Of a stretch of 10,476 nt of DNA, positions 6,139 to 10,476 are shown piece after piece. This DNA is from Bordetella parapertussis. Lineage in GTDB: Bacteria > Pseudomonadota > Gammaproteobacteria > Burkholderiales > Burkholderiaceae_C. A model generated the notes under the pieces. The model was given only the letters and a program-made list of their open reading frames with translations, searched no databases and had not been told where the DNA came from. The translations under genes were made by a program, and so were the position numbers. The stretch lies in contig CAMBXY010000044.1 of NCBI GenBank assembly GCA_945871945.1, positions 1 to 10,476 on the forward strand, in the 5' to 3' direction. The number at the start of each line of letters is the position of its first letter. Position 1 is the stretch's first letter.

Positions 6139-6681
6139 TTAGGGTTTTGTTGCTGTTGGAAAAGGCCAAGCAGCTTGCGGGTTCAGCGTGGTTTGAGCCA
6201 CGTGTTGCGTGGCTGTATGCGAAGCTGAGGGCTTGGTTGCATGAGCAGCAGGTTTGTGGGCGGCTGGTTTAGCAGTCACTTTTTTCGCTGGCGCTTTTTT
6301 TGCAACTGGCTGCTTGGCTGCTATTTTCTTAGCGATTACTTTTTTTTTTGGCGCAGCTTTTTTAGCCGGCGCTTTTTTTACAGCTACTTTTTTCGCTGCA
6401 GGCTTCTTAGCTGCTGCTTTTTTAGCCGGTGCTTTTTTCGCAGCTGCTTTTTTAGCAGGTGCTTTTTTCGCTACAGGCTTCTTAGCTGCTGCTTTTTTAG
6501 CCGGTGCTTTTTTCGCTACGGGCTTTTTCTTAGCTGCTGGTTTTTTAGCAGGTGCTTTTTTAGCTACAGGTTTCTTAGCTGCTGCTTTTTTAGCGGCTGG
6601 TTTCTTAACCACAGCTTTTTTTGCTGCGGGCTTCTTCTTTGCTGCTGGTTTTTTTGCAGCGGATTTTTTTGCAGTTGCCAT
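6139..6681 (-). CDS. Histone H1-like lysine/alanine-rich DNA-binding protein
   Basis: This 180-residue, extremely basic protein is probably an abundant nucleoid-associated protein that binds DNA through its lysines, like bacterial H1-type proteins (AlgP, Hc-type, BpH1 families). Residues 4-138 are tandem variations of A-K-K-[AP]-[AVP]; overall it is mostly Lys, Ala, Pro and Val. Residues 139-165 form a His/Thr/Ser-rich linker ([11 protein letters not shown]...). The last 15 residues, [15 protein letters not shown], are quite different and include the only Trp and Phe; I recall this tail as conserved in Burkholderiales homologues. AGGAG at 6688-6692 sits 6 bases before the ATG, a strong ribosome binding site. 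The gene contains many A-runs, the longest A10 (6340-6349, coding Pro-Lys-Lys-Lys). It lies downstream of nrdB on the same strand and is closed by the terminator at 6090-6111. Confidence 0.9.
   Translation of the reverse strand: MATAKKSAAKKPAAKKKPAAKKAVVKKPAAKKAAAKKPVAKKAPAKKPAAKKKPVAKKAPAKKAAAKKPVAKKAPAKKAAAKKAPAKKAAAKKPAAKKVAVKKAPAKKAAPKKKVIAKKIAAKQPVAKKAPAKKVTAKPAAHKPAAHATKPSASHTATQHVAQTTLNPQAAWPFPTATKP
6268..6669 (-). repeat. Tandem AAKK/APAKK coding repeats
   Basis: About 400 bases of imperfect short tandem repeats encode A-K-K-A-P/A-A-K-K-P-V units, roughly residues 5-138. At DNA level, longer near-identical blocks recur; for example the segment coding [17 protein letters not shown] appears more than once around 6420-6540. 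Such tracts commonly vary in length between strains through replication slippage or recombination. Confidence 0.85.
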
Positions 6682-6750
6682 TAGATACTCCTAGATCAAG
6701 TTCTCAGATCGTTGGTTCAAAACACTTGTGCCTTTATCAAAGCCAAGAGA

Positions 6751-6784
6751 TTCATGGAACTGGACCCGGGTCCAATTCCATGAA
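6751..6784 (-). other. Strong inverted repeat between nrdB and the histone-like gene (possible nrdB terminator)
   Basis: The two 17-base arms, 6751-6767 and 6768-6784, are complementary at all but one position. The centre, GGACCCGGGTCC (6762-6773), is a perfect 12-base palindrome flanked by TTCATGGAA and TTCCATGAA. The one irregular position (6760 against 6775) is C-A in plus-strand RNA but a G-U wobble in minus-strand RNA, so the hairpin pairs fully only in the nrdB-histone direction. It lies 76 bases past the nrdB stop. No clean T-run follows on the minus strand (only TCTCTT), so termination is likely but not certain. It could also be an RNA-stabilising hairpin or a protein-binding site. 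The rest of the 178-base spacer (6682-6859) also holds a 6-bp stem TTGGCT/AGCCAA (6806-6823), but I see no gene and no clear promoter. Confidence 0.6.
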
Positions 6785-6859
6785 CGAGGTGTGTTCCACC
6801 ATGACTTGGCTGAAATAAGCCAATGAATGGGTGAACAAATGGAGGAAACATGTTTTTTA

Positions 6860-8053
6860 TCAGTCCCAAGACAGCGCGCCGCCGGTTTGGTATTCGATCA
6901 CACGTGTTTCAAAGAAATTGCGTTCCTTTTTCAAATCGATCATTTCGCTCATCCAAGGAAACGGATTTTCTTCATTAGGGTACAAGGTTTCTAAACCGAT
7001 TTGTGTGGCACGGCGGTTGGCAATGTAGCGCAAGTAGCCTTTGAACATTGACGCATTCATGCCAAGCACGCCACGTGGCATGGTGTCTTCCGCATAGCGG
7101 TATTCAAGTTCAACGGCTTGGTGAAACAGATCAATGATGTCGGCCTTAAATTCATTCGTCCACAAATGTGGATTTTCAAGCTTGATTTGGTTGATGAGGT
7201 CAATGCCAAAATTGCAATGCATGGACTCATCTCGCAAAATATATTGGTACTGCTCGGCAGCCCCAGTCATTTTATTTTGACGCCCCAAGGCCAAAATTTG
7301 GGTAAAGCCTACATAAAAGAACAAACCCTCCATCAGACAAGCAAACACGATAAGTGACTTGAGCAAGGTTTGGTCGGTTTCAGGCGTGCCCGTATGAAAA
7401 TTGGGGTCCATGATCGCACCGATAAAGGGGATCAAGAACTCGTCTTTGTTCCTTATGGAGGCAACCTCGTTGTAGGCATTGAAAATTTCACTCTCATCCA
7501 GGCCCAGAGATTCAACGATGTACTGGTAGGCATGGGTGTGAATGGCTTCTTCAAATGCTTGGCGTAGCAAAAACTGGCGACATTCTGGCGCTGTGATGTG
7601 GCGATAAGTGCCCAACACAATATTGTTGGCTGCCAGCGAATCGGCAGTGACGAAGAATCCAAGATTGCGCTTGACGATAAGCCGCTCGTCCTCGGTCAGG
7701 CCATTGGGATCTTTCCACAAAGCGATATCGCGAGTCATATTGACCTCTTGCGGCATCCAATGGTTGGCGCAGGTGGCTAAGTATTTTTCCCAGGCCCATT
7801 TGTATTTGAAAGGCACCAATTGATTGACATCGGTTTGACCATTGATGATGCGCTTGTCGGCTGCATTGACGCGACGACCAGCGGTAGGTGCTGCAGATGC
7901 AGAGGGAGACGCTGCGGGAAGGGCAGCAACAACAGCACCGTCATCAAGTACACGAGTGATAGGGATTGCGGTCGAAGCCGCAAGGGGCGGCATCGCCATG
8001 TTTAAATTCAAGGCAGCAGCTAATGGCTGTGCTTCTTCTTCCCAGGTCAACAT
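6860..8053 (-). CDS. nrdB: Class Ia ribonucleotide reductase, beta (radical) subunit
   Basis: NrdB houses the di-iron centre and tyrosyl radical that NrdA uses to reduce ribonucleoside diphosphates to deoxy forms; it acts in the cytoplasm with oxygen. The protein has 397 residues. All iron ligands are visible with the same spacing as E. coli: Asp138 (E. coli Asp84), Glu169 and His172 (in [10 protein letters not shown]), Glu242 (in ACLMEGLFF), Glu276 and His279 (in RDESMHC). The radical tyrosine is Tyr176, four after His172 as in E. coli Tyr122. The match places 54 more residues ahead of the core than in E. coli; residues 9-60 are Ala/Pro/Ser-rich low complexity and do not resemble an ATP-cone. 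The C-terminal residues ([11 protein letters not shown]) are the flexible tail expected to dock on NrdA. The start is the ATG at 8053, preceded by a modest GGAA. nrdA ends 134 bases upstream, so the two are probably one transcript. Confidence 0.97.
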   Translation of the reverse strand: MLTWEEEAQPLAAALNLNMAMPPLAASTAIPITRVLDDGAVVAALPAASPSASAAPTAGRRVNAADKRIINGQTDVNQLVPFKYKWAWEKYLATCANHWMPQEVNMTRDIALWKDPNGLTEDERLIVKRNLGFFVTADSLAANNIVLGTYRHITAPECRQFLLRQAFEEAIHTHAYQYIVESLGLDESEIFNAYNEVASIRNKDEFLIPFIGAIMDPNFHTGTPETDQTLLKSLIVFACLMEGLFFYVGFTQILALGRQNKMTGAAEQYQYILRDESMHCNFGIDLINQIKLENPHLWTNEFKADIIDLFHQAVELEYRYAEDTMPRGVLGMNASMFKGYLRYIANRRATQIGLETLYPNEENPFPWMSEMIDLKKERNFFETRVIEYQTGGALSWD

Positions 8054-8075
8054 AGTAAAGTTTCCATCATTGAGA

Positions 8076-8111
8076 TTATGAATGGAGAAATGAGAAATTC
8101 ACAGTATTCAT
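8076..8111 (-). CDS. Possible 11-residue leader peptide between nrdA and nrdB
   Basis: AAGGAG (8120-8125) is the best Shine-Dalgarno-like sequence seen on the minus strand and lies 8 bases before an ATG at 8111. The frame reads [11 protein letters not shown] and stops at TAA (8076-8078), 22 bases before the nrdB ATG. An alternative ATG at 8117 (MRMNTV...) is too close to the Shine-Dalgarno to be favoured. The frame differs from nrdB. It has no recognisable homology and no run of one regulatory amino acid. It may be a coupling or leader reading frame, or chance. Confidence 0.3.
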   Translation of the reverse strand: MNTVNFSFLHS

Positions 8112-8187
8112 TCGCATTACTCCTTGGTTTTGTTGTTGAATTGCGTCGCTGCTTGAGTCGATGTTATGTGCTTGAGCAGCGCACTCG

Positions 8188-10476
8188 TTATTGACAAGCC
8201 TCACATGTGGGGTCATCGGTACCACATACTTTGATGTCGGTTGCTGGTGCTTGCGATTGAACTTGCGCGCGCGCGCTGGCTGCAGCAATTTCCATTGCAC
8301 TCAAGCCAGAACCAGAAGAGCCGGAGGCCACAGCGTTGTGCGAGCCAGATTGAACGGTGGATTTCTCCACTTGCGTCGCACTGGAGGTGCGCAAATAGTA
8401 GGTGGTTTTGAGGCCGCGTAACCATGCGAGCTTGTAGGTCTCATCGAGTTTTTTGCCAGAAGCGCCGGCCATGTAAATATTCAGAGACTGGGCTTGATCG
8501 ATCCACTTTTGACGACGTGCAGCAGCTTCTACCAACCACTGAGTTTCCACTTCAAAGGCGGTGGCATACAACTCTTTGAGGTCTTGCGGAACACGGTCTA
8601 TGGGACGCAAAGAGCCATCAAAATGCTTGAGGTCCATGACCATCACATCGTCCCATAAACCCAGGCGCTTGAGGTCTTTGACCAAATAGGAATTGATGAT
8701 GGTGAACTCGCCGGACAAATTGGATTTAACCGACAGGTTGCCAAAACAAGGCTCAATGGATGCGTCTACGCCAACAATATTGGAGATGGTGGCCGTTGGG
8801 GCAATCGCCACGCAATTAGAGTTGCGCATGCCGTCGGTTTTGATTTTTTGACGCAGTGCATCCCAGTTGAGCGTGGTGCTGCGGTCTACTTCAATGAAGC
8901 CGCCTCGGGCTTTTTCCAGCATGTTCAGGGTGTCGAGTGGCAATATGCCTTGGTCCCACAAAGAGCCTTGGTAGGTGGAGTAACGCCCACGCTCTCTGGC
9001 GAGTTCGGTAGACGCCCAATAAGCGTAATAGCAAACGGCTTCCATAGAGGTGTCTGCAAAATCGACAGCGGCTTGAGAGGCATACGGCACACGCATTTCA
9101 TACAAACTGTCTTGGAAAGCCATGATGCCCATGCCGACAGGGCGATGTTTGAAGTTGGAATCGCGCGCTTTTTTAACAGCGTAGTAGTTGATGTCGATCA
9201 CGTTATCCAACATGCGCATGGCTATGGTCACCGTGCGCTTGAGTTTGTCGTGATCGAGTTCGGGTCCTTTGACGCCTTGTTTGAGGTGACGAATCAGGTT
9301 GACCGAACCTAAATTACACACGGCGGTTTCGGTGTCACTGGTGTTGAGCGTGATTTCGGTACACAGATTGGAGGAGTGCACCACACCCACATGCTGCTGC
9401 GGCGAGCGCACATTGCAGGCATCTTTGAATGTGATCCAAGGGTGACCTGTTTCAAACAACATGGTGAGCATCTTGCGCCACAGGTCGGCGGCTTGCAAAG
9501 TTTTGCTGGGTTGAATCAGGCCTTGCTTGGCTTGTGTTTCGTAGTTGGTGTAGGCGGCCTCAAACTCGCCACCGAATTTGTCGTGCAAATCTGGGGTGGT
9601 CGAGGGTGAAAACAAAGTCCATTCACCTTTTTCCATGACACGTCGCATGAACAAATCGGGAATCCAGTTGGCGGTGTTCATATCGTGGGTACGCCTGCGG
9701 TCGTCACCGGTGTTTTTGCGCAATTCCAAAAACTCTTCTATGTCCAAGTGCCAAGTTTCTAGGTAAGTGCAAACCGCACCTTTGCGTTTTCCGCCTTGGT
9801 TGACAGCCACTGCGGTGTCGTTAACCACTTTGAGGAAAGGCACAACGCCTTGAGATTCGCCATTGGTGCCCTTGATATGACTGCCCAAGGCGCGAACACG
9901 CGACCAATCGTTGCCCAAGCCGCCAGCGAATTTGGACAGCAGGGCGTTTTCTTTGATGGACTCGTAGATGCCGTCTAAATCGTCAGGCACGGTGGTCAAG
10001 TAGCAACTGGACAACTGGGGGCGCAATGTGCCGCTGTTGAAAAGGGTGGGCGTGCTGGACATGAAGTCAAAGGAAGACAGAACTTCATAAAACTCGATGG
10101 CACGTTCTTCGCGGTTGACTTCGCCAAGCGACAAGCCCATAGCCACGCGCATGAAAAAGGACTGGGGTAACTCGATACGCTGCTTGCGCACATGAAGAAA
10201 GTAGCGGTCATACAGGGTTTGTAAACCCAGGTAGTCAAATTGCAGATCGCGCTCGGCTTTGAGTGCTTTGGCCAAACGTGGCAAATCAAATTGCAGCAAA
10301 CGCGCGTCAAGCAACTCATTGTCCACACCTTTGTTGATGCAAGCTGCGAAGTTATCGATGTAGTTTTGCGCCATTTCCGCTTGGGTGACTTCTTTGCCCC
10401 AAACCTCTTTGGCAATCGAGTACATCAATAAGCGTGCGGTGGCATAGGTGTAGTCGGGTTCTTTTTCGATCAGGGT
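8188..10476 (-). CDS. nrdA: Class Ia ribonucleotide reductase, alpha (catalytic) subunit, partial (N-terminus beyond the window)
   Basis: NrdA binds substrates and allosteric effectors and performs the radical reduction with NrdB. The visible part is 762 residues and is open to the right edge, where it reads [20 protein letters not shown], so the start and the expected N-terminal ATP-cone region are outside. Active-site residues are all present: the substrate-site Cys in LSSCYL (codon 10003-10005); Asn-Leu-Cys-Thr-Glu (9355-9369), with the thiyl-radical Cys at 9361-9363; the partner Cys in CNLGSVNL (9316-9318); and the radical-transfer pair Tyr-Tyr in LKTTYYLRT (8395-8400). The C-terminal redox-shuttle cysteines are CEAC just before the stop (8203-8205 and 8194-8196), with a third Cys at 8224-8226. 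A Ser/Gly/Ala-rich linker precedes this tail. nrdB follows after 134 bases. The promoter, and any NrdR boxes, lie outside. Confidence 0.97.
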   Translation of the reverse strand, partial: TLIEKEPDYTYATARLLMYSIAKEVWGKEVTQAEMAQNYIDNFAACINKGVDNELLDARLLQFDLPRLAKALKAERDLQFDYLGLQTLYDRYFLHVRKQRIELPQSFFMRVAMGLSLGEVNREERAIEFYEVLSSFDFMSSTPTLFNSGTLRPQLSSCYLTTVPDDLDGIYESIKENALLSKFAGGLGNDWSRVRALGSHIKGTNGESQGVVPFLKVVNDTAVAVNQGGKRKGAVCTYLETWHLDIEEFLELRKNTGDDRRRTHDMNTANWIPDLFMRRVMEKGEWTLFSPSTTPDLHDKFGGEFEAAYTNYETQAKQGLIQPSKTLQAADLWRKMLTMLFETGHPWITFKDACNVRSPQQHVGVVHSSNLCTEITLNTSDTETAVCNLGSVNLIRHLKQGVKGPELDHDKLKRTVTIAMRMLDNVIDINYYAVKKARDSNFKHRPVGMGIMAFQDSLYEMRVPYASQAAVDFADTSMEAVCYYAYWASTELARERGRYSTYQGSLWDQGILPLDTLNMLEKARGGFIEVDRSTTLNWDALRQKIKTDGMRNSNCVAIAPTATISNIVGVDASIEPCFGNLSVKSNLSGEFTIINSYLVKDLKRLGLWDDVMVMDLKHFDGSLRPIDRVPQDLKELYATAFEVETQWLVEAAARRQKWIDQAQSLNIYMAGASGKKLDETYKLAWLRGLKTTYYLRTSSATQVEKSTVQSGSHNAVASGSSGSGLSAMEIAAASARAQVQSQAPATDIKVCGTDDPTCEACQ

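Noticed and set aside
6241..6694. Two long plus-strand frames encoding Phe/Ala/Cys-rich 'membrane-like' proteins opposite the histone-like gene
   Set aside because: They are mechanical antisense images of Lys/Ala codon repeats (AAA and GCN read as TTT and NGC). The minus-strand gene has a strong ribosome binding site, a sensible tail and a terminator.
8148..8180. Inverted repeat GCTGCTTGAG/CTTGAGCAGC between nrdA and nrdB
   Set aside because: Its inner pairs work as G-U only in plus-strand RNA; in the nrd transcript they are mismatches, leaving a 6-bp outer stem, probably chance.
10426..10428. TTG/ATG near the right edge as the nrdA start
   Set aside because: The frame continues open to the window end with NrdA-like sequence, so these are internal codons of a truncated gene.

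Overview
The window reads as an ordinary, gene-dense stretch of chromosome from a betaproteobacterium of the order Burkholderiales, most likely family Comamonadaceae (Limnohabitans/Rhodoferax-like). This is inferred from three things: the gene order (divergent mpl; accB-accC-prmA; a zinc-ribbon/DUF3426 gene; a PfkB kinase; a lysine/alanine-rich histone H1-like gene; nrdB; nrdA), the moderately high GC content, and the histone-like protein ending in the [14 protein letters not shown] tail that I associate with this group. I see no tRNA, rRNA, insertion sequence, CRISPR array, prophage or plasmid feature.

Layout. Positions 1-455 hold the 5' part of mpl (murein tripeptide recycling) on the minus strand, cut by the window edge. 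From a short divergent spacer a plus-strand series runs from 545 to 6086: a conserved protein of unknown function with a nucleotidyltransferase-like motif; a membrane-anchored TlpA/ResA-type thioredoxin overlapping it by 20 bases; an 82-base spacer with a possible promoter and GTTAA-type inverted repeats; then accB, accC, prmA, a zinc-ribbon membrane protein and a PfkB-family kinase, each following the last with 17 bases or less between them or a 1-base overlap. A GC-rich palindrome at 6090-6111 separates this series from the minus-strand genes. Those run leftward from the right edge: nrdA (N-terminus outside the window), nrdB, a 178-base spacer with a strong 34-base inverted repeat, and the histone H1-like gene.

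How the genes work together. AccB and AccC are the biotin carrier and biotin carboxylase of acetyl-CoA carboxylase, the committed step of fatty acid synthesis. PrmA, translationally coupled to accC, methylates ribosomal protein L11. NrdA and NrdB form an aerobic class Ia ribonucleotide reductase; every catalytic residue that falls inside the window is present, including the radical tyrosine of NrdB. The histone-like protein next to them probably binds DNA. The two unknown-function genes (545-1153 and 4462-5184) are conserved companions of these loci rather than recent arrivals.

I found no convincing undescribed system. The points most worth a second look are small: an 11-codon reading frame with a near-ideal ribosome binding site between nrdA and nrdB; an inverted repeat between nrdB and the histone gene that pairs fully only as minus-strand RNA; the repeat-rich, homopolymer-bearing histone gene; an Ala/Pro-rich N-terminal extension on NrdB; and GTTAA-type inverted repeats at the predicted accB start site.
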